Position numbers and translations under genes: made by a program. From Rhizophagus clarus (taxonomy: Eukaryota > Glomeromycota > Glomeromycetes > Glomerales > Glomeraceae): 64,000 nt of DNA. Shown here piece by piece: positions 24,301-36,063 of this stretch. The notes beneath the pieces are model-generated. The model ran no database searches and was not told the DNA's origin. It saw only the letters and a list, made by a program, of their open reading frames with translations. Within the stretch, counting starts at the first letter, position 1, and the number at the start of each line of letters is the position of its first letter. The stretch lies in assembly GCA_015698045.1 (NCBI GenBank), contig BLAL01000058.1:1428501-1492500 (forward strand), in the 5' to 3' direction.

Positions 24301-25250
24301 AACGTGAATAGAGGCCCTAACTAAGCCCTAAAACAAGCTTAGCTAGGCAAAAAACCTAAGAAATAGAAGTAAAAACAATAAGAGTGTCTCTGAAAAAAAT
24401 GGACAGAGTGATCAGCAGAAAGAGTTTGGGATCGGCATTAGAATTTAAATTCAAATTAACCAATCCATTTAATTGAATCAGAATAAATAGAATATTTCAT
24501 ACAAGGGTTTCTGGGCAACAGTGCAACCAAAAGTAGAGGAACCTCGTTAGGGATTACCATGTAAGTAAATAAATAAAATTACATTCATATAAATTAAATA
24601 TAATTATCGAATATTCAAATTGATTTTGATATTTAGAACTATGTCATTTATCATAATGGAAACCCTGGGTGGCAGCTGTGGACACGTACTGGCCAAAGAT
24701 ATTATCGTGAATTTAGAACAAGATTTTGGAAGAGGCCGGGTAATTATACTATAATAAAATTTATAATTAATATTTATATTCATGTTTTAAATTTGATAAA
24801 TTTGATCAATTTTAGTCACGCATAATGATCGTAGGAGAAGGAGAAACTTACCTACGTATCATAGAAGATAATTATTTTTATTTTTTTATTTATTAAGTGA
24901 GTAGCTAAGCCCAGTCCATACCAAATATCGGCTGGAGACTCATGTTTTTTTTGGACTGTGACTGATACTGACATCCACGCTATACAGCCTGGGTACTATT
25001 TTATAAAATAGTAGTGAACAAGTATCAAATGTGTATTTTTTTATTAAGTTATAATAAAAATTAGAATTTACTTTAATTTTTAACATAAAAATTGTAAATA
25101 ATAAAAAATTCATAAATAAAAATAAATTTGCTTTCCCAAACTTAAAAGAAAAGGAAAGAAAAGGTGTTTACATTATTTTTGATTATTCAATGGTATTACA
25201 TGCCTCTTGTATATGTTCTACTGCATACACAGCTTTAACGATCGAATAGT

Positions 25251-25760
25251 AATATTACGCAGATTTACAATTTTGTAAATTTTCAAAATATTTTAACCGT
25301 AATATTACGCAGATTTACAGTCTCATAAATTTTCAAAATATTTTAACTGTAATATTACGCAGGTTTACAGTCTCGTAAATTTTCAAAATATTTCAACTGT
25401 AATATTACGCAGGTTTACAGTTTCATAAATTTTCAAAATATTTTAACCATAATATTATGCAGGTTTACAGTTTCGTAAATTTGCAGAATATTTTGACCGT
25501 AATATTATGCAAGTTTACAGTTTTGTAAATTTTTAAAATATTTCAACCGTAATATTATGCAAGTTTACAGTCTCGTAAATTTTTGAAATATTTCAACTGT
25601 AATATTACGCAGATTTACAGTTTTGTAAATTTGCAGAATATTTTGACTGTAATATTGCGTAAATCTTATGATATTGAAAACTTGCATAATATTTTGACCG
25701 TAATATCACATAAATCTTACGAAATTGTAAACTTATGTAATATTTCGAATTTTTCAAAAT
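25251..25760. repeat. 50-bp subterminal tandem array
   Basis: About nine head-to-tail units with a 50-base period start AATATTACGCAGATTTACAG and continue GTAAATTTTCAAAATATTT. They become more divergent toward the element terminus at 25836. Related but less regular units occur in inverted orientation near the other end (20870-21190), so the array probably belongs to the element's terminal structure. Confidence 0.85.
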
Positions 25761-27114
25761 ATTATGCTATAAACTTTCGTAGACTTACAAAATCATAAAC
25801 TTATGCAATTTTTTGCTCTATAAAATTTCCTGATGTAATACCAAATTGGGAAAGATAGCTGAAAATCAGGGGAAATCAAGCAAGAAAGGAAAAAAGATTA
25901 CCCAGGCCGTAGCTGAAAAAATAATTACTGGATATCAAGTAACTAATAATAAACTTGGTAACGTCCATCATTTGACAGTATATGATGTACCCGTAGAGTG
26001 GACTCATAAACAAATATTGGCAGCACTAGCTTCATGTGGAAATACCATAAAGTTCTCAACAAAAAAACAAAGGAAATTCCAGACCATATGGGTCAAGATA
26101 CTCCTTAATGACGAGACTAGAATCCATTTTGATAGTGGATTGTGGATGTACACACTCAATACAACACCTATCTGATGGTTTCCAGAAAACTGGTCACTAA
26201 AAGAGCATAAAAATCGTAAAAGTTTTTGTCTAGTATGGAGGAATTGCCTGGAAGCCCAACATACACAATGCCTGGTTAACCAACACATGCAATCAGAATT
26301 CTTAGCTAAATACTCAATAAAAGCTTATAAAGATATAAAATTGCCAAAAAGGGAAAGACAGTTGATCGTGGTCTTCAAAAGGCATACAGATATGCTGTTT
26401 GCACTAAGGACTTCTTTCGACATAAATAACGTAACATACAACTGGCCTGAGGAGGCAACAAAAAGGTATGCCATCCTGATCACATTACACGAATGACTCA
26501 CATAATGCCAGGCCATCATCACCATCTTTTTCATCAAAAAAATGAGCACTCACAACAATCAGAACTTGGACAAAAAATCAAATAAACATAAATATCAGAA
26601 ATCCACAGGTTCTGCTGACATACTTAATACTTTAGTGGAAGTTTTAAAGAAGTTGGCATCCAACTAACTGGCTATTAAAGGTGATCTAAACGAATTTTCA
26701 AGAAATTCCAGAATTTTGCAACAAGACGACCTACATGTATGAAAGGAAGAAAGCTTTTATTATCCATCTTACAGAATGTTGCTCTTGTTTATAGTGAAGA
26801 CTGGAAGATCAAGAATTGGAATTTAAATTAGTTCTTTAATAGTTTAGTATTCCCCCCATATTTTTACTAATTGTTTTTTTGTAGAGCGTAATTAGTTTAT
26901 TTTTCTTTCTTTCTTTTTTTTATAAAATTTAGCATAATCCAAAAAAATTGAGATAATAGCAAAAAAATAAAAAAATTAATGGGTAGTTTAGCCAATTATA
27001 TTGGCCTGGTCTATAGGTTTTTTATTATATATCACAGTTGCTTTCGAATACGTACATGCCTTTAAATAAAATGCAGTATTGGCTTTTAAAAAAAAAAAAA
27101 CTAGTATTAAATCG

Positions 27115-30100
27115 AATATAATACTCTGTGATCATTAATAAAAATGAATCTATGATTAAAGAACTTCAATGTATTTTTAAAATAACGGTAATTAAACAAC
27201 ATAATGATAATATTATATCTACCTGTGCTTTTAGTATTAAATATGAGACCCTATCATTATCTTTATCAATTGCGATATTAAGTAGTCCAATAAATAAATT
27301 CATAAGATATACAACAATCAAGAGCGAAAATAAGACAATTAATATTGCAAGTGATGGATTATCAGTATATGTCCAATTAGATAGTGCACTTGAATCACCT
27401 ATAATAAAATATTATTTTGTTAAATTATTTGCTAGAAAAATATTAATTAAAAGAGTTTTTTTTTTCAACATACCTGTTAAGAATTTATACATTGCAAAAA
27501 GAGCAGTTCTAAAATCTACAAACATGTTTGTATTTCTATTAGGTGGTTGAATTATAAATGGATTAGGATCAATAGTCCTATTTTCAAATACTTGATTATA
27601 AGATGGAACTATATTCCAAGGATTATTGGGATCATTATTAATTGTACGTTTTTCAAATGAAAAATTGGATCTTGGTAATAATGAAATATAGAATGCATGT
27701 GCAAAACTTATTATAATAATTAATAAGACTACAAAAAAAGAGATAATTTGTTTTCCAACACTAATAATTATTGCAAAATATATACCAAAAGATTCAAATT
27801 CTGTAAAGAATAACAAAAATTTTATATCTAAAAAAAAAGCATGTAAAAGAGAGTAATTCAACATTCATATTATTTGTTTTTAGCCAATAAATAGAAGTAA
27901 TAATTGGAAATAAAAAAGTAATTTTATCCACAATGTTTAAATAAATAAATAAATAATTAATTAATTAGTACATATACTAAAAAATTGTTAATAGTCATTT
28001 ATATTTACCAAATATTTTCCAAAAATCATGAATCCATTTATTAAAATCATAAATCATTTGATGAACTTCAAAACTAAGATGAATAAATCCAAGTATAATT
28101 AAAGCAATTAAAAGTTGTTTTTGAGTATGATCATCAATATATTCTTGAGGAATTGTTGCTGCAGCAGTAAAGCATCCAAGTAAAGCTATAAAACCAATCC
28201 AAATCATTATATAATAATATTTACCATAAATATTCCATTTAAAATTAATTAATGCTTCTCCATTCCATGTTTTATAAATATCTGCACTTATTGTTATAAC
28301 AAATGGACTAGGTTAAGGCTTAATTAATTCCAAAAACCAATTATAATTCTTTGGATAGCTAACAAACTTAATATAAGGATTCATAAAAGTAATTGTTGGT
28401 ATTGTTATATTCTTTGAAAATTTTGAAGTAACATAAAAATAGAAGGCAGTAAATGAATTAAGATAAAGTTCATTAATAAAATGCTATTTTGATAATATAT
28501 AATATAGAGTAAAATAAATGGGAAAAAGGCAAATAATTATTCATCCTTGAATAACAATTATTATAAAATTAATAGTATCGTTTTTATTCTCTAACATATC
28601 CATTAATATAGTATATTTCGTCCATAAAATAGATCAAGTTAAATTAACTACTTGAAGAGGTTGAAAACAACAAAGATGCAAATTGTTATTTTGACGGTCT
28701 ATATTTCTATATTATAAAAAGGAGAATCTGTAATCATTGTTATTTCTAATGAATATCTTGCTGTAATATATTCTGGATAATATTCATTTAATAATGACAT
28801 TGTGGAAATAATAATGCCTAAAAACATCCTATTGTTGCCAGGATCTTCTCTAAAATAGTTAGTACATTTTTTATAGATTTTATCTATTAATACTAACTTA
28901 TGCTCTACAATTGCAAATGACAATAGTTTAACACCATATTTCAAAAGAAATTCCTTGTCATCATATTCAATACACCTTTTATAAATATCAAATATAAGAT
29001 TAGCAATTTTCTCAACAATATCTTTATTTTTTCTTGGTTCTTTGATTATAAATGAGTATAGTTTAATAATGCATTTTAAAAGAATTTTCTTATCATCACA
29101 GTTAATAATCCTATTACAGATATTATCCAAAAGCTCTAAACTTTTCTCTCTAAAATATTTACTTTCCTCATGTTTTTAATTGCAAATGATAATAGTTCAA
29201 CTCTATACTTTAAAAGATATTCCTTATTAGCTTTTGCAATTGAAACTGATAAACCCTCTTCAAATTTTGGTAAAGGTAAAGTAGGTTTTGAAAATATAAC
29301 TACTTTATGGTGTTGTAATATGTCAATTCTTTTTTCTGAATCTCGTAAATCTATGTAATAATAGTAATTTAAAGTAATAGACTCATCATTTTCATCAAAA
29401 TGATAAATAAAAAGTCCATATTTTGTTAGTAAAATTATCATTAAATAACTTAATTCCACAAAGGGTGATATTATTGAATTTATAATGTTCGGTAGTTGTT
29501 GTTGTTGCGCAAATTAAATCCCATTCATTGTTAACATTAGTTTTTTTAAAAACTTGTAGTTTAATTCCATAATATTTATTATGATTAGATATGCAAAGCT
29601 CAATTTCCCATTTAATTGAATTTTGAGCCAATTCTAGTTTTTCTTTCTCACACTTATTATAATCTGATACAACCTCTTGAAACAATACACGTATAGTATC
29701 CACATATGGATTAAATAAATGAATGCTTAAACATTGATATATATCATATGTTTTCTTGTTTATTTTACAATCATTATCAAAATACCAGTCTTCAACAGCG
29801 TTATCAGAATCTTTGAGTGAAAAATCCATCTCTTCTTCAAGTTTAATCTTCCAAACATATCCATCTAGAATTACAAATGCATATTTGGCTGCAGTGCGAA
29901 AGGCATCCTGGTAATAATCACACGAAAGAGTTGGTAAACTTCTAGATTGGTATTTTTTTGGTAATATATTATTCTCTTTAAACGGCCTAAACATTCTCTC
30001 CAACAATATTCCATAAAATTTTGAATTTCTCTATTAGTAGGAAGTAAATAAGGTATTAAACTAGAAAGACACATAAAATCATTTAGTTGAATATCTAAGT

Positions 30101-30164
30101 AAAAAAAAGGAATAGTTTTAGTATGCTTAATAGTTTTACATAATTTAACTAAAATCATTACCAT
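27115..30164 (-). pseudogene. Ion-transport (TRP-like channel) protein, decayed and 3'-truncated
   Basis: Minus-strand segments follow the order of a large Rhizophagus-type ion channel. The N-terminal cytosolic part (30164 to 29136) includes CDYYQDAFRTAAKYAF and AVEDWYFDNDCKINKKTY, then a helical repeat region (29130-28699). The membrane region starts near 28580. Hydrophobic segments include IWIGFIALLGCFTAAATIP and LLIALIILGFIHLSFEV. Pore-like ALFAMYKFLTG joins DSSALSNW across an intron, followed by a last TM (LMNLFIGLLNIAID, near 27290). Lesions: at least four in-frame stops between 28620 and 28310, and a one-base excess in a 9-T run near 27831-27839. The C-terminus stops at the retroelement's target duplication (27100-27114), so the insertion probably removed or displaced it. 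Confidence 0.75.
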
Positions 30165-30546
30165 TCAAAGTAAAAGAAATTCCGAATAAATTATAATTTC
30201 CCTATTAAATTTTAGAAAAATGAACTCTTCATTACTGGAAATTATGTAATATTCTTTAATTTTTAAAATTGGATGATAGAATAGAAAACAATTAATTATA
30301 AAAATAGATTTAACAAATAACTTTTAATATATTATTACCTTATTCCGCTTATCATCATCGAATTTTATCTCCTCATTGTAAAAAATTTTCATATTTTTTT
30401 AGTAAGAAGATTTAATTCATAAACGGAATTGTTCGAATAAAAATAAAGTTTATCATATTTTGATATGCCAATACATTTGAAAACGTGGGGTATCTTATAC
30501 ATTTTTTCCCACTTCCATTTGTTGTTTTTGGTTTTTGTGGAATAAA
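30165..30546. other. Spacer between channel pseudogene and foldback element
   Basis: AT-rich upstream region of the channel gene. It ends in GGAATAAA (30539-30546), the left target copy of the foldback element. No gene is seen. Confidence 0.5.
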
Positions 30547-30737
30547 CACCCCATCCGACCGATCAACAAAGGTTCTAACCTTACATTTCATGTCTCAAGT
30601 GCCTAGGTTATATCCTTCATGGCCCGCCCATGGTTTCAACTAATGTCTGTGATATACCCTGACTTGCATGCTATGTCATGGATAAAGTGCCCATACATTA
30701 GTCATTCGTAAGTATATTCAACATCCGATAATCCTAC

Positions 30738-31150
30738 TTATCAGGTACGGACATTTATGTCCGTTATATTTGTCTCATATCAAGTACGGACATTTATGTC
30801 CGTGATGTTTGTCTCATATCAAGTACGGACATTTATGTCCGCGATATTGTTGTCAGTTGCTCATGATGTCTCTTGACAGATACAGACATTTATACCCGTG
30901 ACGTTTGTTGTCTGTTGCTCATGATGCTTCTTGTCAGGTGATGTCTGTGATATTTGATATTTGTCATCAGTTGCTCATTATACTTCTTGATAGATACGGA
31001 CTTTTATTTGTTATCATTAATTGCATATGATATTTCTGACATACTAGACATTATCTGTTATGTTTATGACATATACTTTCAGTTATTTGGCTTGCTTATA
31101 ATCATCCATGGTATTTGCTTGCTTACCAGTTATTTAACTTGCTTATAACG
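30738..31150. repeat. Left-arm minisatellite of the foldback element
   Basis: Units of about 50-58 bases contain TACGGACATTTATGTCCG followed by TGATGTTTGT and CAGTTGCTCATGATG blocks. The first three are well conserved and later ones decay toward the loop. Each unit contains a 7-bp inverted repeat (CGGACAT/ATGTCCG) with a 2-base spacer. Confidence 0.85.
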
Positions 31151-31189
31151 ATAATATATCTTAATATTTACTATAATATATATTATTAT

Positions 31190-33520
31190 TAGTTATTTAT
31201 GTTTATATCATCCTTCATGTTATTAATGTTATAGTTCTATAAATTATTGAAGAGGTTTTTCTATATCACTTAACCTTGCTGAAAAACTTCCAAAACTTCC
31301 AGCAATATTTTCGTAATTGCTGTTGGGTGAAATTCTTGTATCTATTCCTTTGTGATTACTTTTTCTTTTCTATTAATCATTTTTAAAAGAAGATAAAAAA
31401 TGATATATCTGCTATGTATTGACCAATTGAGTTTTGAGCAGCAATAAAAAATAATCTTGTGATTATAACACAGACGTTCCAACAGTTCCTATTTACCTAG
31501 TTACTTAATATAATAAATAAATAGTTAATTCTCAGTTAATAAATAATTGTAATTTATTATTATAATATGACTAGATACACAATTTTTTAAAAAAAATCCT
31601 TTTAAATTATAGATCTATCATTAACAAGTTACAAGTCTATTTTCATAAATCGTAACTATTTTCTGAACTTTTAATCTCCTGAATTGAAAGTTTCCATCAA
31701 AGTTATAATAGTAGTTGAATTATTTTCACTTGAGTAATTTAAAATAACTAAAATAAATGTATACTTTTTAGGCAAATTGTTAACATCTTGTTCATCACAT
31801 ATACTGTAATTGTAACAGTTTAATTTCATTTAAATTGAATGAATTGAACTGGTAATTATCAAAATGTATAGAATAATGAAATAAATTAATTTTATTATGA
31901 AAATAATTAAGCAATAGAATAACTTTGGTTTACAATCCAAGCATTTTATGTAGCAATATTGTCATAATTAAAACAAGGTGGGTTGTTAACAACTATATGA
32001 ACAATCATTTGTCATATTATTAATCATAATAAAAGAAGTTAGTAATATAAGATTATAGGACTTGATAGCAGCATGCAACATTAAAATTTTTTATAGATTA
32101 AAATAATAAATGAAAATTTTTGGTTTCGTTTTTATAATGATGTTTTAATTTTCACGAATTTTTTATTTCTTTGATTATTTTAAATTATAATAAAATTAAG
32201 AAAAAAAATTTACATGTTAACTTTTTAATTCCTTCTTTTTTTTTTTATTCAATACATATATTTTTATTATTTATTTTTCTTTTAAATTCAAAATATTGAT
32301 ATAAACAGCATTTTGTACGTCCGTCAAGTTTTTTTTGATGATAAGCAAAATCAAATTACATTAGAATATAAACACAATACGAGTTGATCAACAAATTTTT
32401 TAGGTTTGGTTGATTAAATCTATGATCGTTACTATCTAAAAAAAAAAAAAAATTAAAATTTTTATTTTTTGCCAAACTGATCAGTGATTTGCAAAATATT
32501 ATCATTAATACGTGAATATGAATTTTTTAAATAGTTAAAACAATGCAAAGAATATTTATTATGCTTTTAATTAGATGTAAACAAAAAGGACATATTACAA
32601 TAAAATTATGCACAAATTGCACAAAGTATTGTTGCATATTAAATTAATTATTCATATCAATATGATATATAGACACGTGTCAAATTGTTTATAATTTATA
32701 TTTTTTGCAAATTATTAAAAAATAGTCATGTGTTTAATAATAATCTATTTGATTATGATTAGCTAATCTTTGTTTTTAATTGATACAAAATTACTTATTA
32801 TGGAACCAAAACCACAAAAAAAAAAATTTTTTTTACTTTTATAAAAGTTCTGAATTTTTAATTCTAACAGAAGACCAACATGAAATTAATGCTTTTTTGT
32901 TTATTATTATGGAAACTCCAAGAAAAAATTGTCGATAATAAAGATATATTGACGTTTTAACTTGTTATTAAATATATGAGTTGAAAAAGCTTTAGAAAGA
33001 GTTTGATTTAAAAGAAATAATAGGGAATGAAATTTTTAAAAATAAACTAAAGTTTACTTCATAAAATTAATAGAAAACTAAAACTACAGAAATTAGACCA
33101 ATACAGCATTGAAAATTTGCAAGCTTATAAGAAGTACGTGACATGTCTGACAAAGTATTATATTTAGATGTAGTCCGATATTATAAAGATCAAAAACAAA
33201 CATTGATCAGAAGGAAGTCATAATTTATTTACTATAATTTTATGAAATTTCTCCATTTTTTTTTCTTTTTAACAATAACATCGATTAATAGTTATTTATT
33301 TTTTTTTTTGTTTTTTTTTTTTGTAGTTTTGATGGATCTGATTAAAAAGTTTTTTTGCGAAACTTTACTGTTGCTATTTGTATAGATTTTATTTTATTAA
33401 TTATTGATATAATAAAATTGTCTTTTAAAAATTTACAATAAATAATCTAGTATTGTTTAATTAAAAGGTAACAACTATTATTTAACAATATTGGTAATTA
33501 TTATTAATCTAACACATTGG
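31190..33520. other. Non-coding loop of the foldback element
   Basis: About 2.3 kb of AT-rich DNA with many homopolymers. No open frame of protein-like composition was found in either strand, and no RNA gene was recognised. Confidence 0.6.
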
Positions 33521-33589
33521 TTCTACTCCAACGTTTATCATGTGACCTTTCATTGGTACATATCCCCTAAAAAATTAGATCATCATATA

Positions 33590-33975
33590 CATAAACGTCT
33601 ATGTCTGTTAATAAAGATATCATAAACAAGAGCTGATTAGTAACTGACGGACAACAAATATCATGAACATAAATGCTTATATCTGACAAGAAATATTATA
33701 AGCAAACAAACATCACCTGTACCTAACTGACAACAAATATCACGGACATAAATGTCCGTATCTGACAAGAAGCACCATGAACAATTATCATCAGTACCTG
33801 ACAACAAGCACACTGACAACAAACATCACAGACATAAATGTCCGTACCTATCAAGAAGAATCGTGAACAACAGATAACAAACGTCACAGACATAAATGTC
33901 TGTATCTGACAAGAGGCATCATGAGCATCTGACAACAAATATCACGGACATAAATGTCCGTACTTGATAAATAGG
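33590..33975. repeat. Right-arm minisatellite of the foldback element
   Basis: Inverted counterpart of the left array: about six units with ATCACGGACATAAATGTCCG, CTGACAAGAAGCA and CATGAACA blocks. The units closest to the outer end are most regular. Confidence 0.85.
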
Positions 33976-34245
33976 ATTATCATTTACAAACTATAACTGA
34001 CAATAATAAGAGATGTTGAATTTCCTTATGAATGACTAGCACACGGGTATTTTATCCATGACATAGCATGTTAGTCAAATTGTATCACGGACATGAGTTG
34101 AAACCATGGGCGGACCATGAAGGATATAACCTAGGCACTTGAGACATGAAATGTAAGGTTAGAGCCTTTGTTGATCGGTCGGATGGGGTGGGAATAAATC
34201 CGAACAGTGTAATCCGAATTAATTTTTTGGGCAGATTTTCGGGTG

Positions 34246-34990
34246 TCACTGGGGCAATTGCAGAACTACAAAATGATGTGCAGAGTACTGTACACATTTT
34301 GGATTTTCAAAAATAAAGTCAATAATTGGAACTGGAATGTATTCAATTACATTATTTCTATAGTTATCAAAAGATGCCAGTAAAAAAAATAAAATTATTG
34401 GTTGTAAATATTTCTGAATTCTCTGGCGAAATTGTTTCGAAGAGAAGTAAATAGTTTGTTCGTTAATGTGTCTTTTAAATTTATTTACATTTGAATGACG
34501 AGTTATATAATTTGACATTTTGACTCGGTTGATTTTCAGTTTTCGAGTAATTATTTGCATAATAGTGTGTTTGATACAGTAGCCCTGTTCATTTCTGTTC
34601 CGATTTTCAAAAAATTTTTTAGCCAATCAAATTCATTTGAAACCCGGATTAACAACCAGAACAACGGATCAAAAAAATTGATGATCCAAGTGTTCCGAAA
34701 TTTAAATATACAACGCGTGCTTGTTTTTTAAGCTATATGATTGGTTGGAAACAAACAGAAAAGATCAAGTACGATTTTTCTGTTCAATTTATGCCGTTTT
34801 TTAATTGGCTAAAAAAAACTTCCACCAAAATCGGATCAGAACGGAACAGAACAGAAATGAACAGGGCTAGTATTATCATACTATCCAAATACATTCAATG
34901 TCCTTTCGCTTAATTTCGTTTCTTGATATTAGACGCTCTAAAATTTGTGGGCTTTGGTCTCCAACGTAAGAAACACAACATTAAAGCTGG
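34246..34990 (-). pseudogene. Unidentified coding remnant split by a MITE
   Basis: On the minus strand, 34990-34875 reads protein-like (VGDQSPQILERLISRNEIKR, then KDIECIWIV). After the MITE at 34581-34868 the open frame continues to 34246 with SNVNKFKRHINEQTIYFSSK and VIEYIPVPIIDFIFENPK. Frames on the two sides do not join directly, and TGA/TAA follow IWIV, so the gene is broken or an intron is missed. No family is recognised; the foldback element lies just beyond its 3' end. Confidence 0.35.
34581..34868. mobile_element. PIF/Harbinger-type MITE, 288 bp
   Basis: The termini (AGCCCTGTTCATTTCTGTTC and its inverted partner), the next roughly 100 bases on the left (GCCAATCAAATTCATTTGAA; AATTGATGATCCAAGTGTTC) and the right end match the ends of the larger Harbinger element at 50805-53521. 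The flanking duplication is AGT (34578-34580 and 34869-34871), the same triplet as that element. It is evidently an internally deleted, non-autonomous relative. Confidence 0.93.
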
Positions 34991-36055
34991 AAAAGAAGGA
35001 CTTCAGGTGGTACTGTAGATGATTAACAAATAAGTATATATTTATATATTATACTTCTAAAAAGGGCCGGCTACCACTATGGTTCTAGTTATGTCATATA
35101 TAAAATCCACATTAACACTTCTACAGAATGATAAATAATCAAATGTAAGTGATTGACTTAAAATATGATTTCCTTCCTTTGTTAAGAATTTTTTAATATC
35201 ATCAGATAAATAAGTATATAATGTTTAATCAGAACAAATATGGAAAATATAAATTTCGTGGAATCCCTGGAGCATATGCCGATGGATCTTCAAGCACATG
35301 ATTGGTCGTGCTATTGGCAATTTGTTTCGGTGAAAAAAAATCAGTATTTTACGTTAAATATGTGTTTAAGTTTGATTTCTCCTTAATTCTTAAATGAGTC
35401 CAAATACGAATAACAAACAATTTATTCTAAATTAATAGACAATTTTCATAAATTGTACAGATGAGAAGAAAGTCATTATTTATATCAAAATTATCTTAAT
35501 ATTCGTAAAATATCTTCTGATTATTAGTGGTTGATTTATTTGTCGTTGTAATTTACATTAAAGGTCTGACCATTTCCACTAATAATGGTTGATGAGAGAC
35601 AAACAGCTGTCCAAGAAAATACGGATTCTGAATATCTCGAGTTGGTCGATTCTTATGATGTTCAGAAACTATTGGGAAAAGTTTTGCTTGCGAGTTTTTT
35701 TGCTTAGATTATTCAGATTTGTAAAATAAATAAATTGCAAATAATATAACTATTAAACCTATAATTTATAAATTTGTTATTTACAAATTCGGACAAAATT
35801 TCGGTTATAATTAGGATTACTGTAAAATTTGATGTATCTCCGATAGCAAATATTACGCAGCAAATTAGTAATACATAAATAACTTGGGTAAGCTGGTAAG
35901 GGAACATTATTATGTACTATGAGTCCTCTTTTGAATTTGTTAAAACAGCCTCGGGAAACTTGATAATGATTGGGTTCTTAGATGTACATGAAAATTACAC
36001 CAGACTGTATGATAAAAAATACCATTCTGTCGCTGTAACGCCATAAAGGTATTCA
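34872..36055. other. Intergenic region, one short open frame
   Basis: A 42-codon frame starting at 35584 (MVDERQTAVQENTDSEYLEL...) has protein-like composition and could be an exon of an unrecognised gene. A nearby minus-strand hydrophobic frame (35713-35907) is probably chance. Otherwise AT-rich DNA. Confidence 0.35.
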
Positions 36056-36063
36056 CAATTAGG

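Larger units (their letters stand above)
20850..25836. mobile_element. 5 kb DNA element with TIRs and subterminal tandem arrays
   Basis: The element is inserted in the ORF1 frame with a 3-bp duplication AAT (20847-20849 and 25837-25839). The left end, ATATCAGGAAATTTTATAG, matches the inverted right end, ACATCAGGAAATTTTATAG, and weaker similarity continues inward. Both subterminal regions are arrays of GTAATATTACGC- and GTAAATTTTCAAAATATTT-type units. The interior has a 230-244 bp tandem repeat (21240-22110), repetitive TTTGTGTTGAATTTG-like DNA (22380-22510), purine-rich DNA (23620-23700) and small open frames, but no recognisable transposase. It is probably non-autonomous; the superfamily is undecided (CACTA-like or Harbinger-like by TSD length). 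Confidence 0.75.
20376..26742 (+). pseudogene. ORF1-like protein of the retroelement (split, six stops)
   Basis: Segments 20376-20849 and 25840-26742 form one frame of 459 codons once the inserted element and one AAT copy are removed. There is no frameshift, but six stops interrupt it: 20469 TAA, 20577 TGA, 26173 TGA, 26494 TGA, 26503 TAA and 26665 TAA. The N-terminal part is helical, followed by a Gln- and Lys-rich linker (KSQKKKKGKKSRKQKK). The C-terminal part contains LTVYDVPVEWTHKQILAAL and KRERQLIVVFKRHTDMLFAL, which look like an RRM-like or DUF4283-like nucleic-acid-binding fold of the kind found in LINE ORF1 proteins. That fold assignment is inference. Confidence 0.65.
20261..27099 (+). 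mobile_element. LINE-like retroelement with ORF1 but no reverse transcriptase
   Basis: The element is bounded by a 15-bp direct repeat, ACTAGTATYAAATCG (20246-20260 and 27100-27114, one mismatch), and ends in poly-A (27088-27099). These are the marks of target-primed reverse transcription. A short 5' leader precedes one long reading frame (20376-20849 continued at 25840-26742); about 345 bases of non-coding 3' DNA follow. No endonuclease or reverse transcriptase frame is present, so it would depend on a full LINE for movement, like HAL1-type half-LINEs. A 4,987 bp DNA element (20850-25836) sits inside the ORF. Confidence 0.82.
30547..34190. mobile_element. Foldback-type element with long minisatellite-bearing inverted arms
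   Basis: A 3,644 bp element has inverted termini CACCCCATCCGACCGATCAA (30547) and its complement ending at 34190. It is flanked by an 8-bp duplication GGAATAAA (30539-30546 and 34191-34198). The arms extend about 600-650 bases inward: an outer unique part with inverted counterparts (CTTACATTTCATGTCTCAAG), then tandem arrays holding the CGGACATTTATGTCCG palindrome. The loop (about 31190-33520) is AT-rich and non-coding. Long inverted arms made of direct repeats around a non-coding loop are the diagnostic layout of foldback elements. It would need a transposase supplied in trans, possibly hAT- or MULE-like from the TSD length. Confidence 0.85.

Noticed and set aside
30738..33975. CRISPR-like arrays (repeated units with palindromes)
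   Set aside because: Units are contiguous and spacers are not unique. The two arrays are inverted arms of one TIR element with TSDs in a eukaryotic genome.
30547..34190. LTR retrotransposon
   Set aside because: The long terminal repeats are inverted, not direct, and there is no gag/pol coding between them.
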